Assembly: GCA_963070105.1 (NCBI GenBank)
Contig: OY718803.1
Span: 521,501-585,500 of the forward strand
From: Litomosoides sigmodontis
Lineage: Eukaryota; Nematoda; Chromadorea; Rhabditida; Onchocercidae
DNA: 64,000 nt
Direction: 5' to 3'
Position 1 is the first letter of the stretch, and every line of letters starts with the position of its first letter. Below, in pieces: positions 51,629 to 64,000 of the stretch. The notes below the pieces were generated by a model. The model had not been told where the DNA came from, did no database searches, and saw only the letters and a list, made by a program, of their open reading frames with translations. The translations under genes were made by a program, and so were the position numbers.

Positions 51629-54502
51629 GATGTGTGTTTTATAGTCATTTGCTCATTGAAGAACGGCGAAACACCTACACACTTCCATTTCGTAGCAAAT
51701 TTTCTTTCCTTTTATTTTCGATTCCTAAAATTTCACCCAAGAGAAAAGGCGGAGAAGCAATACTGAATATTTTTGCTTTTCCACCCCATTCTAATCAGCT
51801 TAGTTTGTGCTAATTAATTTGATTTTCTGAGAAAACTCTGCGAAGAATTACAAAATTGCTTTTGAGTGAAAAGTACTTCAAGAATGCTGTCCGTTATCTT
51901 CATCGGGACATCCCCAATTACCTTGCTTTTTTGTTTTGACGGTTGTCTTTATTCTATCGTACACACAATTTCTTATGGTTCCTTTCTAGTTTCCCTGTAC
52001 TCGCTTATCTTCCAAATCTTTGAAATTTCATAACTAGTTCAGCTGAACGTTTGATTTTGGGAGGAAATACAAGAATGGTTATATTCTATACAACCGTTTA
52101 CAAGTGCGTGTTTGTGTTTGTGTGTGTGCGTGTGTGTGTGTGTGTGTGTATGTGTGTGCTTGTGTGTACTCGTGTACATTTTGTAGCATGTTCTGCAGGT
52201 GAATAATTCTTTCCAAACCGTACAGGGTTTAAAGATTTTTTTTTTAAAGAACAAGAAAAGAGAGGGAAGAGAGTTGTCTTGATTTTTTTCAGAGAGTTTA
52301 TCTTGACTTCATGCTTAGATTTGCTGAACTGTAAAGTTTTCTTTTCATTTTGATAAGGATAGAATAGCGCATTTTGAAATTGCAATTATTGGTGTCGTCT
52401 TTTTTCCTTCAGTGGTGGATTATGTTTGATATGTGTGATGGCATGGTCATCTCAGCCCACTAAAGTCAAAAAGAAAGGAGGAAAGCGGAAGTAAAAAAGT
52501 AGCTATTGTCACACCAATTTATACTTACTGATGGAGCGAGTGAAGGAAGTTTCGATTATATGAGGTGCAAATTTAAATACATAATGTAAAGTCTAACTGG
52601 TTCAATAAATCGCTTGATACATGATTTCTTTCGGACAAGTTACCACTTTTTTCATGGGAAAGTGGAGATATGGGTAAGAAAAATTTTTCCGTATCTGGCT
52701 TCCTATGTACAAAATTGTGGACACATACCTATTTTTACTAAACATCGCTTGATAAAGGTGGTATCGTATACTTGCGTTTGTCAATCCTTTTTCGTCATTT
52801 GCTAAAATGTATTCTTGCTTCAATATTGAATTAGTTCCATTTTGTATAAATTACCCTTATTTACTGACACCCTGAATTTTTTTTTATATGTCAACATATA
52901 AACTCTTTTCCTTTTTAATCGTACATCTCAATGTTACATTTGAAGTTTTTGGAGCAAATTGGCAAGCGTACTCATGAAATAACAGCTGATGTGATAAAAC
53001 CTACAAAGAATGAAAAGTGAATTTGGAAGCGCTGCCCTAAAGCATACGGAGTTTGGCTTCGTATAATGTCATAAGGAACGAAAAAATTCGGAAAACATGA
53101 AATACGGTATGTTCCAAATATGAAAACAAGCAGTGTTCGTCGTTCGTCGCCGCAAATAATCTATCCGTATGACTAGAATTTCTATGAAGACCGGCACCAT
53201 GTAGTGGTGGTGTGGTGGTGTTTTGCACAGTATCTCGCTTTTCCTACCGGGAAGTCATGATTCCAAGTTTGCTGGTAATATTTGTTAATTTCTAAATATT
53301 AGTCTCATCTCCCCTTTTGTTTCTTATGTAAGTGGGATAAGGGTATTTTCCGATCGACGCTTTGCCATTCACTTTTATTTCTGTTTATTTTATCGCCTGT
53401 CATCCTAGAAGTTTTAAATCACTAGATGAATAATTATAGCGTAGCAGTTGACAGTTATGGCTTAAATAAATGATCAGGAAATGAGAAATTACGCTATATT
53501 TGTGTAGACTATACATACATGACTTTCTAACAACCGAAGTTTTTTGATCGAATTTTAACAAAGTAAAAATAAAACTTCAAATTTCATTTCAATTAGGGGC
53601 CAATGAGGCTGCTGCAAAACAGTCATTCGTAGAAAATTTTTGAGGTTAAAATGAAAAAAAAATTTTAAAAGTAAATCATGATTTTAACAGGAAAACTGAG
53701 TAGTAATACATATTAAATCATTTCGATTTAATCATTAAGCCTTTTCATGTATTCCCGATGTCGTTCTAATTGTTTCCGATAATTTGATTGAGTTTTTTTC
53801 AAGATGAAATACTTACGTATTTTCACAAGTTGACCTTGACGAGCTTTCGTTAAATATAATAGAGTTTTTTTTCCTATTGCCATCCATCGAAACGATCTTT
53901 TGATTTCAAAACAATTAACTCAATGTCTTATTAATGGCAGTAAGTTTTTCAGGTACGATTTTGTAAAAGCTAATGATAATAATAATTATAAACTTTAGCG
54001 ATAGCTGTAGCAATGTCCTGATAGTTATTTATTGATGTCACTCGTTTAGCTCTCTCAAAAGTACTAAATTGTCGGATAATATGACATTTCGTATGTTGCC
54101 CTTTAATAATTATTAATTAAATATTAATACAAGAGACTACACATTTGGAAAAATATATTAATACAAAATATTATTAATGGATTATGTTGCATGTATTAAT
54201 ATAACTGAGGACGAAGTATTAATTACTGGGATAATAGGGGCAAATCATAATTATATGCTGCAGAATTCTCTCGCTCATCAACAACTATTCGTTGGAAATA
54301 AAACAAATCTTATGAATATATTATATTAAATAAATTACTCCATTTCAAAATGTTTAGCTTTCGCTCACTTTTCTCTTCGCTCAATAAGTATTATGTTCAA
54401 TTTAGCTAATTAATTATCGGATATTTAAATAACCTTAAACTTGCTTTTGCAACTAAAAAAATCTAATACTTCAAATTATTAATTTAAAATTTTTTATTCC
54501 CA
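51629..54502. other. intergenic, no gene seen
   Basis: AT-rich DNA after the zinc-finger gene, presumably including its 3' UTR. A TG-rich tract lies at about 52107-52165. No splice-consistent coding exon on either strand. Confidence 0.5.
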
Positions 54503-56598
54503 TCAATCATACAAACCATCGAAATTTAAGTTAACGAACCGATCATTATTGTGATATAAAAGTCTCCGGAAAGTGTCTTCCTCTTTCTGATGTGTGTAAC
54601 GAGCCAGAAGTTGTGTTAGATTATTTTCCGGACAACCACATAACAAACACTGTTGCACGTACCGTATCGTCCTGCAACGAAAAAAAGAAGGAAATTTCAT
54701 TCAATTATATTTTTCAAACCAAGAAAAAGTTCGCTTTTAATGGATAAATAATGTAAAAAGAGGAAAAAAACCACAATGATTAAAACTGATAATAAAAAAA
54801 TGCTTAATCTTTGAAATAATTCGCCAATTTCATTCGGAACAAAAGGATGCAACGAAGTGTTACATACTGTTCCGTGTTATCATCCGGCAGTAATGTATCA
54901 GTGATAAATCGATCAAATCGTGAATTCTTCGGATTAATTTGCTAAATTATCTATGTGAGTAATTTACTAAATTACCGAGTAATTTACTAAATTATCTATG
55001 TGTTATTTGCATAATAATTCTTGGATACACAATCGATCAACTTAAGTTGTTGATAATTACGACTAATTATGAAAAATAATTTAACGAAAGATATAAATTG
55101 TTGAGGAAATGGAAAATTATTGTAGCAAGCTAAATAAACTGATAATTACTTCAGTGATAATTGATGACTGCCGTGGATGAATATGATGAACACGTCGTTG
55201 ATATCACGTTGAGGTCGCCGAAGGATGGCGTGAAGTTAATGCATTGCTATGTGAACTACAGGCTTGTACGATCCATATTTATCCCACTCCTCATCTTCGA
55301 CGTCATTAACTGTATACAGGCGCATTTTGCGTAATATATTTAATAAAATGCCATCTGAAATACATTTTTGATAGAACGGAAAGGGAAAGGGATAAATTTG
55401 GAGTTCATTTAAATTACATTTTAATTAAAAGCGTTAGTTAATGCTACCAAATTTTGTTAAAAAGAAATTGACTATATTCAAAGAGGTAAATACCAATTAA
55501 CATTGTTTTGCAAAATGATTGCTCAATCAATCTTAACTCACTTTGAAATAATATTAATGTTTGTTATGGCCTTATTTAGTGAAGTAAGCTAATACTTATC
55601 AATGCCATGCTGAAAACGAAGATTTTGTTTTACGAAACTTGGCCATTTCAAGCGATGAATTTCAATATTATCAAAGAAGCCGAATTGTTCGCAATCATTC
55701 GATATTATTATAACGAAGTGATAATTGTATACCAAAATAGGAAATGTAAGTTTCCTCCATAATACGAGCATTCAAACAGAAATTATGAAATAATTGTTCA
55801 ACTATTGTTTACGCACCAATCATTAGGTGTGATTTCACAGTAATTGATTTCATTTCAAAATACTAAGGCATTTATTTCTCATTACCGTTAATCATTACTC
55901 TCTTGCACTCTCCAATACTTCCAAAGTAATTGATCAAGAAGTGGTACCTTCTTCCTCGTTTTTTTTTTCTAAAAATGAAAGAAGTAAGTGAACGAATTAC
56001 AGCAAAATGTAAGAGACCGTATTTGATAAATTTGCTGATTACTTTACGGATTGCTAAAACGGAACAATTGTTTGCTTTTTCAGCTATCATATTTGAATTC
56101 ACAGCAGTAATTACTTTCATCCAGCATCCTTTATAGAGCCAAGCATTAATTGCCTGAAAGTTATTTTTTTTGTAATATAAATTCCAGCATTCATTCACTG
56201 CACTTTGTGCCCACTTAAAAATGTTTATTAAATAATGGGAATTATAATGATCGTTAATTAACTGTTGTAATAGATTGTTGGACATAAATTTTAACAAGTT
56301 TGAAATAACCTTTATTAAATTAGCTTATGTAAATGAAAAATTTTTACAGACATTAATATTTGCATTATTTTGTGTACCATTAGAAATTCCTACGCCTCAC
56401 GTCATATGCTTGGAGATTCTGAATCTTCACGCATTTCAGCTTTCATATCGCTGCGACTACTTATCGTGAATCGTTTAATCCTGAATTCATTATCATATGG
56501 AACTTAGAATAGCCTGTGTAATGATAGCAGCTGATTGTGTTGGAAACCGTTCCGCCAAGTCATTTCTTGCGCACACAGCTATGTAACGTAGGATGTCA
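54503..56598 (-). CDS. unrecognised multi-exon gene
   Basis: Three 3' exons join cleanly: 55260-55354, 54868-54941 (donor GTATGT), 54503-54671 (stop). They read ...GILLNILRKMRLYTVNDV, EDEEWDKYGS, NSRFDRFITDTLLPDDNTEQ, then TIRYVQQCLLCGCPENNL and RRLLYHNNDRFVNLNF, ending DGLYD. Further coding-like blocks with good splice borders lie upstream: 56043-56153 (INAWLYKGCWMKVITAVNSN) and 56504-56598 (DILRYIAVCARNDLAERFPT). An open block near 55600-55760 may be another exon. Phases between the upstream blocks do not all match, so at least one exon is missing, and no start codon was found. The helical, Leu-rich character suggests a solenoid-type protein. I do not recognise the family. Confidence 0.5.
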
Positions 56599-59206
56599 CT
56601 GCAAAAAAAACAGATATTTCATATTTCAGAAAATGAAATCAATGGAAGCAATTCCATTCCTATGATTAATGCAATTTAAATTCAAGTATAAATTGTAAAA
56701 GAAATGAGCAAATAATACGATAGCACTAGGACGACACATTGGAAAAGTTCAATTTCGCTATAGTAACAATGTGTCTGTTAATATTCATTTAAAGTTTTTC
56801 CTTTAAGGGATTTTTTGGCAGTATAACAGAACGGGAAAAATGGAAAAGAAACAAGGAGTTGAAAATATGGTAAGAATTCTTGGTTGCATCAGGAATTGCT
56901 TACTGTCATCTCAAATGCTAGTTACGGTAGCGTTACTTATTGCTTCATTAACATTTCTCGGCTTGGCACCAGTTATCAATTCAAAAAGATTATTGGGTTA
57001 AGATAGAAGCATTTCCCACGATACTCGGTGTAATTGAAACTTTTGGCTAAGCTCTACTATTTGCAGATGTTGTAATTCCATGCAACCATGCAACCTAAAT
57101 TTACATTCAAAATTCCGTCATGGAAATGAATAATTAATTATTACTTCCAAAAAAAAAAACGAAAAAGCTATTATTTCTATAAAAAAATTCCGTAAATCTA
57201 AAATTCCTAGTGCTTGTGGCACATAAATAATTAAAGACGACAATTTGCGACATTTTACTAATTTAACTTAAAAAGGAATTTTGATTGCTTGATTTTTGAC
57301 TTGCAAAGATGTTGCATTGAACTGCTAAATTGAAAAGGTGCATAAATCTGATACATGAAATGACCACTGTAAAAAATTTAGTACTGTACGCGTAACTCGT
57401 CTTTTATTCAGTGGCCTACTGTTTAACAAATTCACACTTTTTGGTTGCAGCAACCTGAACAGTTCCATAAATAAATTTCCACCGATAACACATTATCAAC
57501 GTGACAGTGATAACGTCGGTGTTATCATAACGTGGAGATTACGTAGTAAGCAAGAATTGATCCACCCACCTTCCTCTCAATCTCTCCACTGACAATAGCA
57601 ATAGCGAAAGAGGGAAGAGAAAAGGAAAACTTAAAAGAAATTTCTCCTCTTTTTTTTAAACGGTGAAGAGAAGAAGCTACCGTGCCCTCTCCTCCGCCAC
57701 ACACATTTTAATTCCAATTTTCCTGCTAAGCTGTTCGTTTGTTAGGCAAAAGAAAAACCTCATACATCGTGAACAATGAAACTAATCGAATGAAGTAAAT
57801 ATCCCTTGTCTTATTTGCATTTCCTCGCCTATCCCATTTCTCTTTCTCCTCCTTCCATCCCTACCTTTTTTTTACTTTTTTTCTCATCCTTTCCACTCTT
57901 TCCAACAATCCTTTTTTTTTTCCTTCACTTTTTTCACCTCTTACTTACTTAACTCAAATATTCATCTCTCTAATTTATAGCGCAGTTTCTTGTCTCCTCC
58001 GATTCGCAAGGAAGTAGAAATTACAAATGCAACAAAGTAGCACTTGCCCTTATCATAAGTACCTTAGTGATATCACTCACTATCTCTTCCTGTCATTTCA
58101 ATTTAAGCTTTACAAAAACATATTTGTTTTCACTCGTTTATTTCACTTGTTCAACTGCTTTTTTTGTTACAAACAGTTTTAGTTCCATTGCTTCAATTAA
58201 GTGGCTGTTTTAAATTATTTCTGCCATTTCATTTTTGGATTACTAATTTTCCACGTTTCATGCAGTCATCAATACTTTCAAGTGAGAATTTCAATGATTG
58301 ATTGCTTTTCGAATATTCAAAATTCGAAAAAACATTAAATATGTCTTGTACGTTTGCCATCATGTGATGATAACAATGTTTCGATTTCTTCATCAGATGT
58401 AACAGTCTGCTCAAAACTTTCCCATGTTCACTCACTTTTTACACCTATCCGCAATATCAAGTCAGACGTAAACGTAAACATTCGTCCGCACGTACGCGGA
58501 CCCGTGCGTACATTTCTAAAGAAATGCATGATTTATTCATGCAATATTTGTGCGTGCATACGTTTCTAAATGCCTTAACTGCTGGGTACGTGTGAATTGT
58601 GTGTGCTAGCAGCCTGTTGACATACACACCTCATGCATACGCACACGTGGACACGCACGATGCACACGCAAGAATGCCTTATGCGTGCGTACGCATGCAC
58701 ATAAACTTTATGCGTTGGTGTGCGAGAACGAGTATCTCCGTATGTTGTGTGCATGCGTGAGTGTTACTGCGTGTTGCTGTTTACCTCAAGTCATCACCAG
58801 AAGTGCTGTCTTGTTTACGGTATGTTTGACATCTGCGTCACTTCATCATACGGTTTGCATCCGTTCCGTCTTGTTGCCTCTCCTTGAACTGAGCGAAAGC
58901 GGCCACAGAACGCAACAACGAACGCCCTGTCAAAACGATTTTCATTACATTTCGATAACTCTCATTTTCGCGAACCGCACCTCAACCCACCACCCATCAT
59001 CAGAAGTGCTGTCTTGAAAGCGAAAGCAGGCGAGCGTTCTCAACAGTTTTCACTTCCCCGACACTCTGTGCTTCTTTTTCCGAGTGTGTTTTTTTCTCTC
59101 TCCTCCTTCCAGTTCTACGTTATATGATTTTAGTTGGCACTGCCACCACGACAACATTCTCGGAAATCTGTTACACTGCTTTCTTCTGTTTCGATTACAG
59201 CATCGT

Positions 59207-59275
59207 AATGTATCCGTTCTATTTCAGGTTAATGTGTCCGTTCTATTTCAGGTTAATGTATCCGTTCTATTTCAG
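59207..59275 (+). repeat. 24-bp tandem repeat, 2.9 copies
   Basis: Unit AATGTATCCGTTCTATTTCA plus GGTT, with one A/G difference in copy 2. Each copy contains ATG and the acceptor-like TATTTCAG. The apparent open frames across it are repeat artefacts. Confidence 0.95.
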
Positions 59276-60187
59276 AGGTCTGCTCTTTCAATTCTTGGAT
59301 ATTTTGTTTTTCAATATTTCATTTCCAATTATTAGCATTTCTCATTATAACATTGCTTCTGATTATCCCACTGCTTTTCAATATATTTTCCTCTTCGTAT
59401 TTCCAGCATCCTCCTACACATTTTCATAAAACAATATTATTAATTGAATTATTTAATTTGCAGTTGCTTTTCCATCTTTAATTGCTTGTGAAAAAGGAGC
59501 GGTTGTTGTCACTGTGTGTTGCATTTTGTATAAATTATTAAGGCTAACTATGGCAAATAATATAGTAAATGTTGCTCAGTCATGCGAAAGTGACAAAATA
59601 AAATTAGCTGAGGCATTTGCACGTTTTGCAAATGATAGCAATGGCTGAACGCACACGTTGTCACTATTTTCCATCAGTCCTTTTTTTCCTTTCATTTCTC
59701 ATTTATTGCTTCAATTTCTTGGCTTTTAATTTTCGATTAATCAGTTTTAGAAAACAATGCCGGAAAATTACAGTTAGTTATGTTTAATGCTTAGCAGCGT
59801 TTGCTGAAAAAAAAGTCTGATTCCGTGCTGTTGCATTTTTCACTTTCACAGCGAATGAGTTATTTACAAATGTAGCAGTTGGGAATTAAAAAAGTGCATT
59901 TTCTGTGTCATTACGCTACACTCATAAAGACTCAATCATTAAAGTATGAGTAGCATTTTCATTTGCTAGAAATCAAGCAAATGGATTTGTGAACATCCGG
60001 ATATTCACTGTCTCTCTAACTTATCAATATTCCCCTATTCCACAATTAGCTCCTCCCGAAATTCGCACTTATGTGAATTTTCCAAACGTTCCGATATGAC
60101 TGAAATCGCTCTTATATGCAGCTGTGTAAGTGTGTAAGTGAAAATATTCGAATTAAAACTAAATAACCCGTGTGGTACTTTTTTGTT

Positions 60188-60290
60188 TGTTGCAGTATAT
60201 TTATGGTAGTGTTGGTCTGATAATTCAGTGATTGATATTATTGTATTCATTTCTGTACTAGCATATACATACCATAAATATACTGCAACA
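60188..60290. repeat. 21-bp perfect inverted repeat, 61-nt spacer
   Basis: Left arm at 60188-60208 begins TGTTGCAGTATATTTATGGT. Right arm at 60270-60290 is its exact reverse complement. The two could fold into a hairpin of about 103 nt. It lies 86 bases upstream of the next ATG, before the probable trans-splice acceptor. Confidence 0.95.
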
Positions 60291-60375
60291 TTAAGAAAGT
60301 GTATTTCCAAATATTTTTCAAGTTACTTTTTCAGGTTTGAAGCAATTATCATTGTACCATTATTAGAATAACGTG

Positions 60376-63300
60376 ATGGTATCATGGGGCAGCAAAATAT
60401 TTTTTGCTGCTAATCGAGTAGTACTACGACGTTTGTTAATTATTGGTGGTGGCAGCATAGCGGTTACAACAGCATTTTCATTACTACAAATCGATTTAAA
60501 TGGTTCAGCTCGTCTTCGTACAGTTTTAGTAAGTTATTTGCTTTTTAAAAAAAAAGTCTCACAATTTATTGAAAGTATAACTTCAGAAAAATCCACTCCT
60601 TCTTTCAGTAGTTTTCAAAAAAGGCTCAAATTTTGCTTTGTAGCTGCATTTCAATGATTGAATTAGTCTTCTTGCTTATTTAATTTGTATTCTCAAAATT
60701 TTAATTTTTTAAATTTGATTCCAGCTACTTAAATTGTAAATTTCTTAGAAATATCCATTACAGGCGGCAAATGAAGATATTCACATCCAACTTAACAAAC
60801 GAGTTTCTGGACAGTTACCTACGCGCAAGGATTTAATTAACGTATGTCATAACACATTAACGCATTGAAATGGAGTGAAATGTAATTAGTTTCTCCTGAA
60901 ACAAAGATCTTAATATTTTTGACAGAAATTCCATTTTTTTCACTTTTTTTTATTTTAATCATCTTTTATGTTTTTATGTTGTCTGTACTGTATATTTAGT
61001 TGTTGTTAATGATTGGTATTCACAGTTAGCGATTTTTTATCAAATTATTTTGAAATGTTCTATTAATTTACTGCGAAAATATTTAGTCGCTTAAAAATGA
61101 TAAATTCGATGTCCTAGTAATTGGTGGTGGTGCTACGGGTGCTGGTGTTGCTTTGGATGCGCAAACTCGAGGTATAAATAAATATAAGTAAATTAATAAA
61201 ACTGTTTTGTTCTTTTTTGGGAGCAACAATTCAGGAGGCAACATCTATTTTTTCATAGAGAGTTCACTTAAATATACTTAGATTTTTGAAAGCACGTTGA
61301 AATGTAGTAAATGAGTTGATAATATAAGTTTACAAGTATTATTTTTGGTTAAAACTTTTCCCGGCACATCATTTATACCTTCCCATTTCAAAATTTTTTT
61401 TGATGACTAAATTCTTGTTTTTGATCGAAAGATTTTATAAAAGAAGTAGAACTTTTTGATTCAGAGAGCATAGGAAGGAAACTGATGGAAGTTTAAGAAT
61501 GCTTTGAAAGTTGCAGGCCTTAAAACAGCCTTAGTTGAATTGGATGATTTCTCCAGTGGTACAAGCTCACGAAGTACAAAATTGATACATGGCGGTGTAC
61601 GATATCTTCAAGCAGCAATATTTGGTTTGGATATCGAACAATATCGGATGGTTAAGGAGGCTTTGTTCGAGCGTGCTAATCTCATCCATTGTGCGCCTCA
61701 TCTATCATATCCTTTACCGATCATGTTACCTATTTATAAGTAACTTTTCTATGACAAATCCACTTAGCCGTTTTAACTTTTTTTTATGTCATTAATAGAT
61801 TTCACAACTGTGTTTAATATGGCGCAACAGATAACGACGTGAGCAATTACTTTATCTGTGATACATACAAAGAGCCTGTGATTGGTGAAGCAAATGTATG
61901 GGACGGAAAATTGATTGGGATAACAAAAAAATGATGTTTAACGCTAACTGTTTGAAGCTCGTAGTTAAATTTCAGATACTATCGTCAGATTATTCAATAC
62001 AGCATTTGTGGGAGCTGAGGAATCTTGAAAAGTTTTTTAAGAAAAATACTAGAAACTTGTCGTAAGCATATTCAATGGAGATTTCTGAAATGCCCATTTT
62101 TAGCTGAAAGACATTTGGACGGATAAGAAAACATTGGAACCATTTTAGCAACTAACTGCATATTCTCGATATCCAGTTTGCAGACTGTATTTTGCAGAAT
62201 ATGGCAAGTACCATACTATTGGCTTGGTATAAAGGCATATGATGTTGTTTCTGGTCGACGGGTGCTGAAAAAATCATATTATATAAGCAAAAGACAAGCA
62301 CTCGAGCTTTTTCCAATGTTGAAAAAGGAGTCATTAGTTGGTGCTCTGATGTATTATGATGGTCAGTTAATTAAGCAATTTCAAATAATTTTACTGAAAT
62401 TTAACTTTTTAAAATTTATGAACCTTGCAACTAAATATATTGCTTGCTTGTTGTAGAGTTTAGTTAACTTAAATTTTTTTTTAAAATTTGTATCATGAAT
62501 TGTTGCATCTGTATGTGTAAATGATATAACATTTGGTGGATTTTTATTGAGATTTTTCCTTTTACAGAATTCTCTCTGCTACTATTGAATTTTGTCATTT
62601 CAGGTCAACATAATGACTCTCGAATGAATATTGCGATAATATTGTCTGCAATACGTCACGGTGCAAAAGCCGTTAATCATGTCAAAGTTAGCAAATTGCT
62701 AAAAAATGCAGAAGGTGTGGTATGTGGTGCTCATGTTGTTGATACTGTAAGTTTTGCTTATTTATACAACCATATTTCTTGATCTGAATTAACACAAAGC
62801 AAAGTTCTTAATGCACTCAACGTACTGCTAACTGATCGAGTTAGCTGATGGAAATATTAGTGCTAAATAACGTACACTGAAAAATCAACACTTAGATTTT
62901 TTAAGTTTATACAGTTTCTGACGCAGTGTATGGGTGTGTCAATTGTCAACTAGCAAAAACATGATATAGATTGATTAAGATCGAGCAGTGAAGTTTGATT
63001 AATTTTGTCTTCAGATAAATGGCGAAGAATGGGATGTAGAGGCTAAAGCTGTAGTGAATGCTACGGGTCCCTTTACCGATTCAATTCGCCTAATGGCTGA
63101 TCCGGATACTGCGCCAATCTGTCAGCCATCAGCTGGTGTCCATATTGTGCTTCCCGGATACTATAGGTTAGTCAGCTTGAAGTACTATAAATCAATTACT
63201 CAGTTTTTTGCATGATTAACTATTGTTAAGTGTTTTAATAAGTATTTTTCTCGATAATTCTATTCGTTCGTACGGTTATTTTTATCAGTGTGTCTTCAAA

Positions 63301-64000
63301 TCGTTTAAATATTGCTTAATGTTTTAAACGAAGCTTTACCATCAAATTTTAGTCCATCATCGACAGGTCTACTTGATCCTTCGACAAGTGATGGTCGTGT
63401 GATATTCTTTCTTCCATGGCAACGCATGACCGTTGCAGGAACAACCGATGCGCCAGTACCGCTTACTTTTCATCCGTCTCCAAGTGACGTTGACATTGAA
63501 TTCATTCTTCGGGAAATAAGGAATTATCTCTCAAGTGACGTGAGCGGTGTGTATTTTTTTAAAGTCTGCGTTAAATTTCATCTTTCTTTTAATTGTATCA
63601 GTATGGCGGATTTCTTGCCGAAGATACCTGAAGTGTGCTTTCAGTTCGCAGAGGTGATGTAATGAGTGCATGGTCTGGTTTAAGACCGTTGGTGAGGGAT
63701 CCTAATAAAAAAGACACAAAGTCGTTGGCACGCAACCATGTCATTGAAGTTTCAAAAAGTGGATTGGTGACGATTGCAGGTTTGAAATTCCTCATTACTG
63801 CTTGTTTTGATAGCAGCCTCACATATTTTGGAGTTCTGCAAACCGCATAAAAATCACCATTTTCATCACTTCTTGAAAGTTATTTTTTTTCTATAAATAT
63901 CAGATTGACAAGAGTAAACTTGCCTTATTTAGTCAGTTTGCTTTCAGGCGGAAAGTGGACAACATACAGACATATGGCTGAAGAAACAGTGGACAAAGTG
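60376..64000 (+). CDS. gpd2: mitochondrial FAD-dependent glycerol-3-phosphate dehydrogenase, 3' end missing
   Basis: Inner-membrane enzyme oxidising glycerol-3-phosphate to dihydroxyacetone phosphate and passing electrons to ubiquinone. Ten in-phase exons in the window: 60376-60528, 60764-60841, 61087-61171, 61517-61739, 62198-62361, 62604-62746, 63015-63166, 63353-63546, 63645-63779, 63948-64000 (460 codons), continuing past the edge. N-terminus: basic then hydrophobic leader/TM ([20 protein letters not shown]). FAD fold: [20 protein letters not shown]. Family signatures: [114 protein letters not shown]. The C-terminal part, including the EF-hand region usual in animals, is outside. Nothing looks broken. 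Confidence 0.96.

Larger units (their letters stand above)
56599..60375. other. intergenic / upstream of glycerol-3-phosphate dehydrogenase
   Basis: No supported gene. Contains a CT-rich stretch (57790-57980), a region of alternating purine-pyrimidine words (58470-58760), a 24-base tandem repeat (59207-59275), a 21-bp inverted repeat (60188-60290), and a probable trans-splice acceptor TTTTTCAG ending at 60334, 41 bases before the next ATG. Confidence 0.45.

Noticed and set aside
55872..56297. A single 141-codon minus-strand exon
   Set aside because: A good acceptor (TTTCAG) and donor (GTAATC) define a smaller exon, 56043-56153, inside it; the flanks look intronic.
58229..58435. 68-codon minus-strand frame (helical, ...SRLLHLMKKSKH...)
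   Set aside because: It has no clear acceptor or partner exon and lies in AT-rich DNA; it could be real but is unsupported.
59084..59429. Two overlapping open frames of 83 and 101 codons
   Set aside because: They run through the 24-base tandem repeat in AT/CT-rich DNA and show no family resemblance or splice borders.

Overview
The window is nuclear DNA from a nematode, most likely a spirurid or filarial-type worm. It is AT-rich, and its genes are split into many short exons (about 70-340 nt) by introns of about 60-900 nt with TTTCAG/TTTTAG-type acceptors. Several start codons sit a few bases after a splice acceptor, the layout expected for spliced-leader trans-splicing, and one gene pair is spaced like an operon. 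Nothing bacterial, viral or CRISPR-like was seen. Exon coordinates were worked out by hand from reading frame, splice sites and remembered family motifs; no database search was run.

Layout: (1) URI1-like prefoldin, minus strand, 5' part only, running off the left edge (ends at 751). (2) D-aspartate/D-amino-acid oxidase, minus, 1578-5454. (3) A microsatellite-rich stretch with one orphan coding-like exon, 6896-7123. (4) TAF11, minus, 9043-11048. (5) A divergent plus-strand gene, 12202-15903, encoding a two-domain rhamnose-synthase-like protein. (6) Convergent to it, an ornithine-decarboxylase/antizyme-inhibitor-like gene, minus, 17203-19980. (7) Short exons of an unrecognised gene, 20490-20870. 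(8) CARMIL, minus, at least 20 exons, 24486-31461. (9) Divergent from it, VPS25 (33050-34495) followed closely by TRMT61A (34633-36850). (10) About 13 kb of low-complexity DNA with no convincing gene. (11) An A20/AN1 zinc-finger gene, 50001-51628. (12) An unrecognised minus-strand gene, 54503-56598. (13) The 5' two thirds of mitochondrial FAD-linked glycerol-3-phosphate dehydrogenase, from 60376 to the right edge.

Most genes are conserved housekeeping functions: transcription initiation, ESCRT-II sorting, tRNA m1A58 methylation, actin capping control, redox and D-amino-acid metabolism. The most unusual content is two neighbouring, convergent genes whose enzyme folds are recognisable but whose catalytic residues are replaced. 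The ODC-like protein has Arg in place of the PLP lysine and several further cofactor-site changes. The rhamnose-synthase-like protein lacks the Tyr/Lys pair in both domains. Both look like pseudoenzymes. Other points of interest are a possible secretory leader on the D-amino-acid oxidase, a frame break at the TRMT61A 3' exon, a VPS25-TRMT61A operon, a perfect 20-bp-stem hairpin in an intron, and a 21-bp inverted repeat upstream of the glycerol-3-phosphate dehydrogenase.
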